From Imbricaverruca yamaguchii (taxonomy: Eukaryota > Arthropoda > Thecostraca > Neoverrucidae), in contig JAOTOL010001363.1 of the NCBI GenBank assembly GCA_034440575.1, positions 557,501-621,500 of the forward strand: a DNA stretch of 64,000 nucleotides, given 5' to 3'. The notes under the pieces were generated by a model, which was not told where the DNA came from, searched no databases, and saw nothing but the letters and a program-made list of their open reading frames with translations. Below are positions 33,695 to 45,986 of the stretch, one piece after another. Every line of letters begins with the position of its first letter. Within the stretch, counting starts at the first letter, position 1. The position numbers were made by a program, and so were the translations under genes.

Positions 33695-34850
33695 CTCGGT
33701 CCCACCGGAGCCGAGATTGCGTCGTAAACAGCGTAATTGTTATGGATCACTGTGGTTGTGTTTAAATGCTCCAAAATTGGCATTAATGATGTTTTGGACA
33801 TTACTAATGATGCAATACAGATGTCAGATCCGCCGTTTGACCTCAGGTCACCTATATAGGAGCACTATATTAGGTCATTACCTGCTCCAGTTACCGGAAT
33901 CGGGCTCCCATCCCGACTGCTCCGTTGGGCGGCTCGGCACAATCGGCTTCGCACATAAAGGAGTGAAATACATGAATAAAGGATGGGAATGCTTAGGCAC
34001 ACAATGACAAACAGTAGATTTCGGGATGTATAGGGAGTAACATGTAAAGTGACATCAATCGCATGACAGTCATTTGCATTTATGACACATTCCAGTTGAC
34101 CAAGTTTGCCTCCATTAGCCTGTCATGAACTTGACCTGACTTGACCTCGGCGACCTAACATGACTTTTAAATTATATAGCATAACAATATGCATCAAACA
34201 AGTCGCTAGTGTTGTCAAGAACACTTCCCTATTGCCAATATACGGGAAGCGCATCAGCGCCGATTTCTGTGGTCTGGCGCTGTGAATTGTTTTTACTTTA
34301 ACGGCCCTTAACTTGAAAACGTCTCGGCCGATTTCCACTTTTCTTGCTTTAAACAATGCACCGGTCATTTCTAAGCTGGTACGCGATAAATTTGGCGTAC
34401 ATTGGCCGGTACAATACGGAGTTATGTACGAAAAATCGGAAGGATTGGCGGATTTCGCCATACCCTCTCTAGAGCGTGTGTTAACCTGTTATGAACTTGA
34501 CCTGACTTGACCTCGGTGACTTGACATGACTCTGGAACAATGTAGCATGACAATGTACATCAAACAATGCGCTAGTTTTGCCAAGAACACTTCCTTTTTG
34601 CTAGTATACCGGAAGCGGATCAGCGACGATATTTGTGATCTGGCGCTGGGAATTTTTTTTACTTTAGCGACCCTTAACTCGACAAATGTTCGGTCGAATT
34701 TAATGTTTCTTACTTCAAACAACGCGCCGGTCATTTATTGGCAGGTACACAAACAATGGCGTATATCGGCCGGTAAAATCTGGAGTTATCTACGAAAAAC
34801 CGGACGGGTGGGCGGATTTCGCCCCTCCCCCCCTCCAGGGCGCGTGTTAA
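33695..34850 (+). mobile_element. Family A element, partial copy
   Basis: Direct match to about 330-1450 of the family A element at 97-2323, including both tandem modules, ending ccagggcgcgtgttaa at 34850. The reverse arm is missing. Starts at a ctcggtcccaccggagccgag palindrome. Confidence 0.8.
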
Positions 34851-35655
34851 CCCGCGCCCTCTCCGGTCTGACCCTCACACCCCGTCTGGGGGGGAGCAAC
34901 CCCCTCTAAAATCCAAACTAAGCGTCCCACGAGAACGAAAGAGGTGTCGTCGGAAAGCGCTCGAGGAGTAAGATCCGGATCCACCCCTCAAAAGAACATT
35001 TCCCAAGAAGTGACGCCACCAGGTTGGCTAGATTTTCAAGATTTTTCACGACTTACATTATGATTTTGGCTCTGGGAGTTCATTTTGGGATGTGAAAAAA
35101 AATTATTTGGAATCAGAAAACGACAGCCGAGTCGACCAGGGCCACACAATTTTTTAGACACCCAAATTAATTTTTCGTTGCAATTTCAAAATTGAGTTAA
35201 CAAGTTTTGTTTACTTTTCCTTTTCTAATAGGTAGAGCAGAACAAGAAACGTTGTTGGAAGTCAACTTGCCCTAATAAAACATGTTTACTTGAGCCAGAA
35301 TCTTCGAGTTGAACTACAATATAGAAATATGAAACATTTATATGTAGTCAAAAACGGAAAAAAATCCTCTCGTATGTTTTGTTGCATGCATAAAGATAAG
35401 CAAACGATCACATTTTCATTAAAATATATATCCGTTAAAACGTGACTGGTTAAACTTTTTGGAGGTGAGCTCACTTGACCTTGACTAACTCGTTGACCCT
35501 AGATGACCTGATTTCAAAATTTTGAGATAAAAAACAGGCCAAATTGCTGTGGGAAAGGCACCCAAAATTGTGGGGCGCTGCCGCGCACCGTTCGTTCAAT
35601 ATCCGCGAAAAAAAACCTGACGTGCCGTTTGAAGACCCCCTGAGACGGGACGGGC
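34847..35655 (-). mobile_element. Family B TTAA element, copy B5
   Basis: Begins at TTAA 34847-34850, which is also the right boundary of the family A copy, then cccgcgccctctcc and cctcacaccccgtctgg; other end near gagacgggacggg. Internal sequence as B2. Confidence 0.75.
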
Positions 35656-38600
35656 TAAGCATCAGACGTCAGAGAGGGAATAACACGAAGAGCGTGAAAC
35701 AACGTTGTATTAGTTCACAAACAAGAAAACTAATTCAGAGCACCGTGGGTAATGAATATTTTGAACGTGTAGAAAGCCAGTCGCCGTCTGAATGTGAGGC
35801 TAGTAGTTCGCAAGGCTCCATGAACACACGTGTGATCAACTCATGGAGCCTTTTCACACGATCGCAATGGCGCCTTGCAATGGTTGTTAAGCGATAGATC
35901 GCTGGATGGTAGTCACTATTATTTGCCAATTAGGCGACAGTGGACGATATCGGATTGCTTCGCAAGTAAGCAACAGGGAGCCGCGTAGGGGCCATCGCTT
36001 CCCTGGCGGCTGACACCACTGCCATCTTCGCCAGACTATAGAAGTTCTAACGGAGCAGCCTGCTACTTCCTGAGCTTCACCAAGCCCGCGACTCAGCTAT
36101 GGTAGATCTGAAGATGTGCGCCGTACAGCCAGATCACCACAACGTGGGTGTCTTATGATGATGTCAGTGAGAAAATAGTGTCGGTGGATAACCAGGTCAT
36201 ACTATCGTCATCACATCCATCCAACACACTATCACACTATCACATCCAATCGACTGAAGGCTGACTAAAACAGATATAAAGTGCAAGACGATGAAGTATC
36301 TGCTAGAGATTGGCGATGCAACATAATTCTCACAATAGGAAAAATACCCGCGGCGGATTTGTTTTTGGCGAGGAAATGTTCGCTGCTTCACCACTTACGT
36401 GCTTACTTTGTAGCCGAAAACGAAAGAACGGTATGCAAGGAGCACAATAAGCGTTTTATTGAAATGTTCTGTTACAGGATGTTGTAGAGAAATTACCACA
36501 CCAGTTCACGTGCCTGTCATAGTATGGATGGACCATAGTATGGATAGAGAACGTGCGGAATTTGCATTACAAAATCGTGCGGTCAGGGCGCTCCGTGTCA
36601 AACGTAACTGCAAACAACTGCCTGCTGGTAGCTGAAAACGGGGTGGAAAGCCGACATTTGTACCTGAGCCCGGCGCTGGTCGTTTCATTTCCTTCTTTAA
36701 TCGCACGTGACTGACCTCCACGCGGAATCCAGCTTTGTACAAGCAGCAGGAGCTCGTTCACAAACTATATCGAGCCACTGGGACGGTGTGATGTCTCTAG
36801 CAAAGCTTTGTTATGAGAATGTTAAATTAAAAAGGTGCAGATACGCTATGACAATTGGTACATCTTTGTATTTACCAAACAACAATTATTTGGAAAATTA
36901 ATTATGGTGGTCGAAATCAACCCAACACTGTCAGGGATAATAAACTACGCAGCGGTACGAAAATTACGTGCTGCATTCTGTATCCTTCTTCAGTACGACA
37001 TTACTATTCAAGATTCATGTCTACTGTAGAACTTCCAATTGTTGGATGAAACTGCCGACTCGCTGAAGATTTGTCCCTTTTTATTCGTTGGACAAATCTC
37101 CTGACGAGGGTGGGGACATTTCGACCCTGATAATTTGTGGCCAAGGCTGAACACTGAGGTATCATTCAGAGTGATATTATAGTTTTTATTTATGTTTATT
37201 ATTACATAATTTTATTTCTTATTCATTATAGCGATAGTTTGTTATGTTTATTTCCGATTTTTTCAAAATGTGAAATATATCTGTAGCTCGGCCCGAGGCA
37301 TATGGCAAATGTCAATGTCCCAATGGATTGACAGCCATTGAGATACGGCCATTAGCCATTTTATGAGGCTCTGTGGTACAAGCAGTGGCATCTCACAATG
37401 AATTCCACTTCACTTCTTCACAGTTGAATGATTTTCATTTGTACGACTAAGGTCAATTCTCAACATCATTGACACTTCTTGACGTCATATTAAGGATATT
37501 CTGCAAATGGACAGCAAAAAGTAGACATCACTAGAGCTACATAAAATGACCGTAAAACAACGGAATGAGGGTAATATCACTTGACAAAGAATAACAAAAT
37601 AAAATTGTGAAGCACACTAAGGAGCATACGCTTCTTGACTCTGAATTGTTCAGAAATACAGCATCCAGCAGCCTGAGCTAAATTGGTAGGAAGTCTCGAA
37701 CATATTTTAAATGCATCTACGTAAAAGTGTCCTGCCATCCATTCAAAAGGAAGCATCGCACCTATCAAGCTTCTAGTTGGGTAAGAAGATACAGCACAAG
37801 CTTCAAATACAGCGCCACAAATAAGTCAGAAACAGTAAGAAAAAGAGCAGATTATGCTATGACCACCTTCCACCGTCCGGACGCCATTGTGATCCATGGG
37901 TATCCAGTGCAGTCCACACACATGCATAGCGTGCGCCAAATAACCGTGGAGCTCCGTTGTCATAGACAAACTGTTGGTGCATGCCTTGACCAATGTCCAC
38001 TTACCATGTGCACTGACTTGATCGTTGTCAACGTGTCATGTACACTAGCTCAGCTAGCTTTATTGAAGAGCACCTGCGCTATTCCTTGACCATGCATCAA
38101 GCAGCAATGGTGTCCGGGCCAAGTTAAACAAACGCCCATCTGCTTATGACCAAGGCGAAGGGCTGCCCGTCCAATCAGGACGCCAGGACGTTTGACAACG
38201 ATCAGACCAAGGTACTGGATGATCGGACATTGATCAGGCCAGGACACTAATTGATCGTACAAGGCTGTAGTAATGATGTCGCACAGCTGGTCTTCAGTAG
38301 GGTATACACAAGCGAACGGGCGCCGGTGAGGAGCAGCGAGCCTATCACAATGTGGCACCATCATTCGATGTGGCGATTGAGCGGCACCCAGCAGCGACCG
38401 TGCTGTGTGTCGCCGCGGGGCACCAGTCCCCGTAATCAGAGGGCAGCCACCAAGCCATCCAGTCGAGATGTCTTGACGATCGCTGTGATGATCGCTGTGA
38501 TGACTTGACGATCGCTGTGCCACGCTTTCCCACCGCGACGGCCATTGCTTCTTAGGGATCCCGCTCCCACAAGGGTAGTTTCTAGATTCATTTTCCAGCC

Positions 38601-38885
38601 GAATAATTTTATGGCCTGTCACTAGACGCACTGCTATCGGCTTGCTGATATTTATTTGACTTACCAATCCGGTGATCCAATGCTCCAATCCAAGAGCGCA
38701 GAAATTCCACATCCAAACTTCTTGATTCAGGATATTTAAAATACATTGAGGCTTTGGAAGAATTTTTTGGCGGAAGGACATTGAATTCAAAATGCGTCAA
38801 CCGAGTGATATAACTCCCCTTCCAACAGCCATTGTAATATCTAATCAGCCATAATTACAAGCATCTACTTGTATGCACCACTGAC
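35656..38885. other. Intron, 3.2 kb with nothing convincing
   Basis: No known domain in any frame and no splice-consistent UNC80 exon (E6 and E7 join directly in phase). A small cluster of gatcgctgtgatga repeats lies at 38470-38520. Confidence 0.4.
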
Positions 38886-39091
38886 CTCATGAGAATGTCC
38901 ATGTACAGATAGTGCACCAGGAACGGTCTGGTCTTGTCAGGCTCCAGCTGCTCCTCGCCCTCTTGCCGCTCCTCTTCTCTCTCCAGCAGCATTACGTCCA
39001 TGGAGAGCATGATCTCCAGCAGGCTTACGATTGCCTCTGTCACTCTCAAGGTGTTGGTGTGACGGTTCCGGAGCACCACAGAGTGTAGACC
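38886..39091 (-). CDS. unc80: UNC80 exon E6 (VTEAIVSLLEIML)
   Basis: 206 bp, acceptor gaccag, donor gtcagt. It continues E5 in phase 0 as GLHSVVLRNRHTNTLRVTEA, then IVSLLEIMLSMDVMLLE, a Glu-rich stretch and VHYLYMDILM. It aligns with VYLVLNHDISSRICDVALNIVECLLQLGV of vertebrate UNC80. The next intron is 18.9 kb. Confidence 0.93.
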
Positions 39092-39261
39092 CTGGTCAAT
39101 ATGTGGGGGGAAAATTGAGGACTATAAAATAACTATAAAATATTTAACCCAACCATTGCTGCGAAGAAATGTCGTATGGTCCTCGGCTTTACAAATTACT
39201 ATACCTGACATGTGTTGGGGTTTTCGTTGTGAGGAAAGCTTAAATACTCCTTCACGTAAAA

Positions 39262-39323
39262 GTGGGCGCTAAATGACCAACCATGGTCGATGCGCCCTAA
39301 AACCACAATCACAAACACACACA
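39262..39323 (+). mobile_element. 62-bp retroposed hairpin, second copy
   Basis: Same sequence as 33161-33220 (gggcgctaaatgaccaacca, then tggtcgatgcgccc, taaaaccacaatcacaaac). Flanked by a perfect 13-bp duplication CCTTCACGTAAAA (39249-39261, 39324-39336). Confidence 0.88.
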
Positions 39324-39594
39324 CCTTCACGTAAAAATATGCAATAATTTGGTCAAACTTAAAATAAAAGCATGCTGTAGACATATATGTAGGCATTAGC
39401 TGCAGGAACTAAAACATCAGCTAATTTCTAAATGATATTATAATTATCAATTGGTATCCAAAATACATTCCTTTATTTGATTTCCACTTTAATACAAGCT
39501 CTATTTTCCCAGTTTCTGAATGACCTCACTGCATCATGAGAAACGATTGGCTGGCTCGTCGACCTGAGGTCGGGTCCAGGCAGGCGCTGCCCAC

Positions 39595-39898
39595 CTTAAG
39601 TAGCATGATGAGGTCGATGCCGCCGTGTTTGTTGATGTAGTAAGTGGAGCCGGGCGCCTCGACGGCCTCCTCGGCGCAGTAGGACACGTCCGAGTCGGAG
39701 TAGCTGCGATTGAGCGGCTTGCGCGCCATCTCGCGGATGAACGGTCGGACGCTGGCAGCGGCCACCTCGTCTGACACGGATGGCGTCGGCGTCGGCGACG
39801 GCGTGTGCTGGGTCACCGTGATGATGGGGTGCGGCACGCTGGCCATGCGAGCCGCCTGTAGTTTGGACGGCTGCGATATCTGGGGCACGCCCATGTAC
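39595..39898 (-). CDS. unc80: UNC80 exon E5 (NKHGGIDLIMLLK)
   Basis: 304 bp, acceptor tttctccag, donor gtgggc. It starts YMGVPQISQPSKLQAARM, has a Thr/Pro-rich linker and a PFIREMARKPLNRSYSDSD segment, and ends YYINKHGGIDLIMLLK. The last block matches vertebrate HKNGMLDLSVVLK. GC content is clearly higher than in the surrounding intron. Confidence 0.93.
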
Positions 39899-40514
39899 CT
39901 GGAGAAACAGCGCTCGACCAGCTCACTTGGGCTCCGCGTGGAACCGCAGTACTATGCTGAATGCTGTGGTGACACAGCATTGACATGGATGAATGCTGTG
40001 TCCCTGTGGTGTTTATGAACGGTGCTCGTATGAAACCGCAAACAGCTGACAGCTTCACTAATCCTCTTATAGCACAGTTATTGTGACAGTAATTAATACA
40101 CTTCCCATGGCAACTTATGGCATTCAGGCGGAAATGATGACAACGGCATTTGGAGGACAAGGATGTCTGAATATGTCGCAAACTGTCTTTTTCTCCGGGT
40201 GGGGAAAGGTAAAACATGCATTACGAACATGGGGACGGAGACGATATAGGAGAAATGCAAGACCTGGTGGTCTGTGGAGAAGAGTAAGTGTTTCTGATGC
40301 TTCAATTGTACAAATTATTGCCATTCCATTCGGTTGATTTGGCCCAATGCCTATGGTGACAGAAGTTGATCCCATCCACTACGAGGTCCCTAAAACTGAG
40401 CATCCGATTATCGCATGAAATAGCGCAAGCGAATCGTGACGAAACACATGCACCGACGTCTGCAACAAAATCAACCCGCTTCCAGGGGTGGACTGGTGAG
40501 CGAGGTATGTAGAA

Positions 40515-43078
40515 TAGGGTGTGTCACGAAGGACCTTTTTTTGGAAATTGCAATTTGCTTAGTGAAATTATCGTGCAGATCACCTAAAAAAAAACCTGTG
40601 GTCCAAACCAAATCGAAATCAAACAATAAACAAAATATGTGACAGGCCGATAAAGAAACAAATTTGCCGGGCGCCGGCGTCGAAGTCTCCAGTGATGGCG
40701 CTCCGTTGCGATTGGCATCTAACACCACGCGTCCGGCCACCGTCGGAGCGCCGCCGCGGCGCTGTGACGAAAAAGGCGGCAGTCGGTGGTGTGGATGACT
40801 GATGAATGTATTCTGGTGATGAAGCTCATTAATAAAACTCAATGAAAGTGTTTAGTGGGGTAAAAGGCTTTTGATAAGCATCAGTCGCTTAATAAGTTGC
40901 CTGGATATCTGACGCATGAAAGAAAGGTTCACTTTACGTCGCTTGTTCGTTCCATTTTCAATCAGTAGATCTATCGGCGTATTATGCTAATATTTTCACT
41001 TTTGAAAGCTTGAACATCTTCAAAGTTCCTCGTCTGTTTACATCGAAGACCAATTAAATCATTCTGAGACACTTGATATCTTATTGTTATGACAAATAGA
41101 CCAGGCGAAATCGGCATCATGCTCCGTTCCACTACAACTGAAGGAGACGGGCATACAGCGACGTCACCTTTTGTACGAGCGGCCCCATTTTTTGTACGAA
41201 CTGTCATTTTATAACTGTACTACTTGTCTACATGCTCGACAGAAAACCCGACATGAAATCCTTTTTGCTACTGAGCACTGGCATTGCTGACCTGTGTTTC
41301 AACTTCGCCACAATTTAACCGTGGCGGGCCTCTTCACCAATTACCTTCAAAGACGCCTCGGTCACCACTTTCACCATCTGTTCCACCGTCTGACTGAGCA
41401 CGGGGTATGGCGGTACTTCGAAAGGACGCGCGATGATGTCTAGTAAGTCATCATCGGACAGTTGTTGCGTCAAGGGCGGTTCGGTTATCGCTTCATTACA
41501 CCAATCAATCAGCTCCATGATGCTGTTTGCCCCCATATTCACTTTTGGAAGCTTGAACTTCCGCACTTCGTCAGTATCACTATCGACTTGAGTTCTGCGA
41601 CACTGCTGGATTTGAGTGACCGCCCTTTCCCGTGTGGCTTCATCTTGGCCCGCTGCCATTGCTAGCAGTACTGCCTCAGGGTGACACCAGTAGCTGTTGC
41701 GCTGTATTACCGGCTTCACCATGGCCGCTATCTCAGGTCGCAAACTTTTGAGAAGTTGCACGCTGTGCAGCGCATTGCCAGGACCGTCAGAACATTTCCA
41801 GTTCTTCTTGATGCAGAACCACATGGGAGTATAGTGGCACACGATGAACTCCGCTAGCATTATCAGACTGTCTGATGGCTGTTCGGTTGATGTGTAGAGC
41901 CGGAGAATTCGCGCCGCCAGAGTCAGCCACCTGGAGTGGTTTAGTGGACCAATCTTCATTTTCGCAGTTCTATCTGAGATACAGCCCGTCTGGACACTAC
42001 GCGCCAGACTGTACAGAATAGCCTGATCTGAACTTAGGTCACTGAGAATCTCCTGCGTCATTTCTGAAACATTTCCGCCATCGATTGGCTCAAAATCGAC
42101 CACTGGCAAGGTTTCTACTGCGCCTGCAACAGCCCGGCCAATCAGCCCACTACATGACTTAGGTCCTGTTGTGACTCCATCTAACTGGCTAAATGCTGCA
42201 CGAAGATTAAGTTCATTTGCATGAAGTTGGCACACAAACCAGTGGACGGGGCGTTTTTGTCCGAGCTCAAACAAACGGATAACACCACCTTTTTGGCCAG
42301 TATTAACTATCGTGTCGTCACAGCCAAGCACAGAAACATCCGCACCAAACTCATATGCCACGGCGGTCAGGTCCTGAAAAATGTCCTCCGCTTTCCCAGT
42401 CTGTGGGGTAAAATGTCCTAAATATGCAATGTCTGGCTGGGATACACCCACAGTGTGCTCTTCCGTCTTCTTTGAACTGGCTGTCATAAGCGTGTCGTCT
42501 TTTCTACCGTCGAAGTAGAGACCAGATACACGACCTGCATGGTCCTCATGGCTCTGGGCTACTACCTCTCTTCTAATCCGATAACTTGCTCGCCATACTT
42601 TTTTACACATGTATGGCATGCGAAGCTATTTCGTGTCGTTAGAGCGTACGCAATTTATTCGAATGATGATTCATAGCACTGTGAAAGGTAGAGCACAGAC
42701 AAAGGAAAGTGGAGCGATCAGTCCTTCAGTGAAGTTTAATCTTTACAATCAGATATATCCCGGCTCTCCTGATCTGCTTTTGAATTACCAGAATCCATTC
42801 ATAAGTCATCCATAGCACCGACTGCCGCCTTTTTCGTCACGGCGCCGCGGCGGCGCTCCGACGGTGGCCGGACGCGTGGTGTTAGATGCCAATCGCAACG
42901 GAGCGCCATCACTGGAGACTTCAACGCCGGGCGCCCGGCAAATTTGTTTCTTTTCGTTCTGTCGCATATTTTGTTTATTGTTTGATTTCGATTTGGTTTC
43001 GACCACAGGTTTTTTTTAAGGTGATCTGCACGATAATTTCACTATGCATAAGAAAAACCGTTCAGGCGACACACCCTA
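40515..43078 (-). mobile_element. hAT-like DNA transposon, copy 1 (TAGGGTG ends)
   Basis: Perfect 8-bp target duplication ATGTAGAA at 40507-40514 and 43079-43086. Terminal inverted repeats begin TAGGGTGTGTC and extend about 300 bp (40515-40820 against about 42790-43078), including tcgaagtctcca and a GC-rich gacggtggccggacgcgtgg block. The interior holds one long minus-strand ORF. Eight-bp duplications and YARNG-type termini are the hallmarks of the hAT superfamily. Confidence 0.9.
41315..42619 (-). CDS. Putative hAT-like transposase (copy 1)
   Basis: 434 intact codons. Blocks shared with copy 2: LYFDGRKDDTL (about 34-44), AYLGHFTPQTGKAEDI, VLGCDDTIVNTGQKGGVIRL, FVCQLHANELNLRAAF, TTGPKSCSGLIGRA, NHSRWLTLAARILRLYTSTE, EAITEPPLT and a C-terminal QTVEQMVKVVTEAS. 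I read the first two blocks as the likely sites of the two catalytic Asp residues, HxxELNLR as the hAT C..H(x)LNL motif and SRW as the hAT RW motif; the catalytic Glu is not certain. I know the family only as uncharacterised proteins in arthropod genomes. The N-terminal domain present in copy 2 is missing, so the copy may be an internally deleted but open remnant. Confidence 0.8.
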   Translation of the reverse strand: MPYMCKKVWRASYRIRREVVAQSHEDHAGRVSGLYFDGRKDDTLMTASSKKTEEHTVGVSQPDIAYLGHFTPQTGKAEDIFQDLTAVAYEFGADVSVLGCDDTIVNTGQKGGVIRLFELGQKRPVHWFVCQLHANELNLRAAFSQLDGVTTGPKSCSGLIGRAVAGAVETLPVVDFEPIDGGNVSEMTQEILSDLSSDQAILYSLARSVQTGCISDRTAKMKIGPLNHSRWLTLAARILRLYTSTEQPSDSLIMLAEFIVCHYTPMWFCIKKNWKCSDGPGNALHSVQLLKSLRPEIAAMVKPVIQRNSYWCHPEAVLLAMAAGQDEATRERAVTQIQQCRRTQVDSDTDEVRKFKLPKVNMGANSIMELIDWCNEAITEPPLTQQLSDDDLLDIIARPFEVPPYPVLSQTVEQMVKVVTEASLKVIGEEARHG

Positions 43079-43249
43079 ATGTAGAAGATATACTGTACAT
43101 TTCTCCTTCAGAACTGCCATGTATTTCAATCCGATTTTGATCATGAATTCGTGCTTAAATAATTTCCTAATGTTTAATGTACCGTTGCACCTGGGAAATG
43201 TGCATTGTATTTATCTAATTGCATATTCATGAGCCACGTACTGGGTAGC

Positions 43250-44066
43250 CCTGAGCCATCTGCGTCACCATCTGTCGACCAGTACCCTCTTCACTATGGG
43301 CAATAGCCTAGTTACATCCAATATCCGATACTGCATATATGTTTACGCGAACTGGTTGTCAGCAAACATCCACAGACTAGACAGGATCATTAACTTCGCC
43401 ACTAGGGTCATGTTAGGTCTCCGGAAATTTGATTACATTTCTGATGCCCGAAACGAGTTGGGTCTCCTCACTGCAGCTGATCTGTACCTATTTCACAGTC
43501 TCACTTTCCTCCACAAGGTCATTCTGATGGGTGAGCCTACGCACATTGCCGATAAAAACACTGCAAACTCTACCCTGCGAAACCGTCACACACGTGCAGA
43601 CGACCACCTGCACTTGCCAGCCATACACAGAGAGGCTGGCCGCATGAAATTTATCTACTCGTCTGTCTTCCCATACAACAAACTTCCTACTGAAACAAAA
43701 ACATCGAGGCTGTCTAACTTCAAGAAACATGCACTAGTGTATCTCCACGGACAACACTAGTCACACAAAAAACTTACACCATGGATATGTGTACACTATG
43801 AAGTCACCTTGAGGTCATCGCTTTCCTATCACTTCTACAAGCCACTCGTGTATAGCTCGCGTTGCAAGTACGGTGTATGTAGTGCGGATAGTGATATGGA
43901 TATTGTATTATGTTGGCGTACGAATGTTTGTTGCGCATCTGCTTCCACTATTGACCACACATCTATCCTTTCCTTGTAAATATCTGTGAGTTCAACCCAG
44001 ACTGTCCGTAACAGCCACTGCATGTGGAGGGCGTGTATTGTTAAATAAATAAATAAATAAATAAAT
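43250..44066 (+). mobile_element. CR1-like LINE 3' fragment with (TAAA)n tail
   Basis: Plus-strand ORF (43296-43760) reads SNIRYCIYVYANWLSANIHR, LDRIINFATRVMLGLRKFD, ELGLLTAADLYLFHSLTFLH and FPYNKLPTETK...LSNFKKH, the C-terminal segment after the RT palm in CR1-type LINEs. Then 3' UTR and a TAAATAAATAAA tail at 44041-44066. 5'-truncated. Confidence 0.8.
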
Positions 44067-45480
<1,414 letters not shown>

Positions 45481-45986
45481 TACACATATTGCATGCACCA
45501 TAGAAGTGCTGAGGATCACAAGAACTTGCACATTAGTCCAGGCATTATTTGATATCACCTCGGACAAATTGCAACAGAAAGTCTGTCAACTGTTTTATAC
45601 CCAGAAATGTGTCCTCTATAACATATCAAAAGTCTTAAGGAATCCTGGTGGTGGAAAGTGCCATGGCAGCCATTTTTGAAAATGGCCGCCATAAACCTTA
45701 TATTTCCCAATATCTCCGCTTCTAAATAACATAGAGGTATTATTTCAAGTGCTAAACATATATTTTCTGGAACCAGGAATCCAATGACACACATTTCAAT
45801 AAGCTACACCTGACGAAAAATCAATATTCAGATGGACGACATACATATATAGGTCATAATTATTATAATACTGCATGTAGTTACCATACCATAGCCTCAG
45901 AACATCGCCTCAGACTACCATAGTCGATACATGTACAGAAGCATTGATCAGTCTTCCTCAAACAGTCTAGTCATCGTGATCACTCA

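Noticed and set aside
37085..37140. Hammerhead ribozyme (CTGACGA followed by a gggt...accc stem)
   Set aside because: The required GAAA after the stem is missing (TGAT instead).
38050..38790. 246-codon minus-strand ORF in the large intron
   Set aside because: No recognisable motif, irregular composition, and E6 and E7 of UNC80 join directly in phase, so no exon is needed here.
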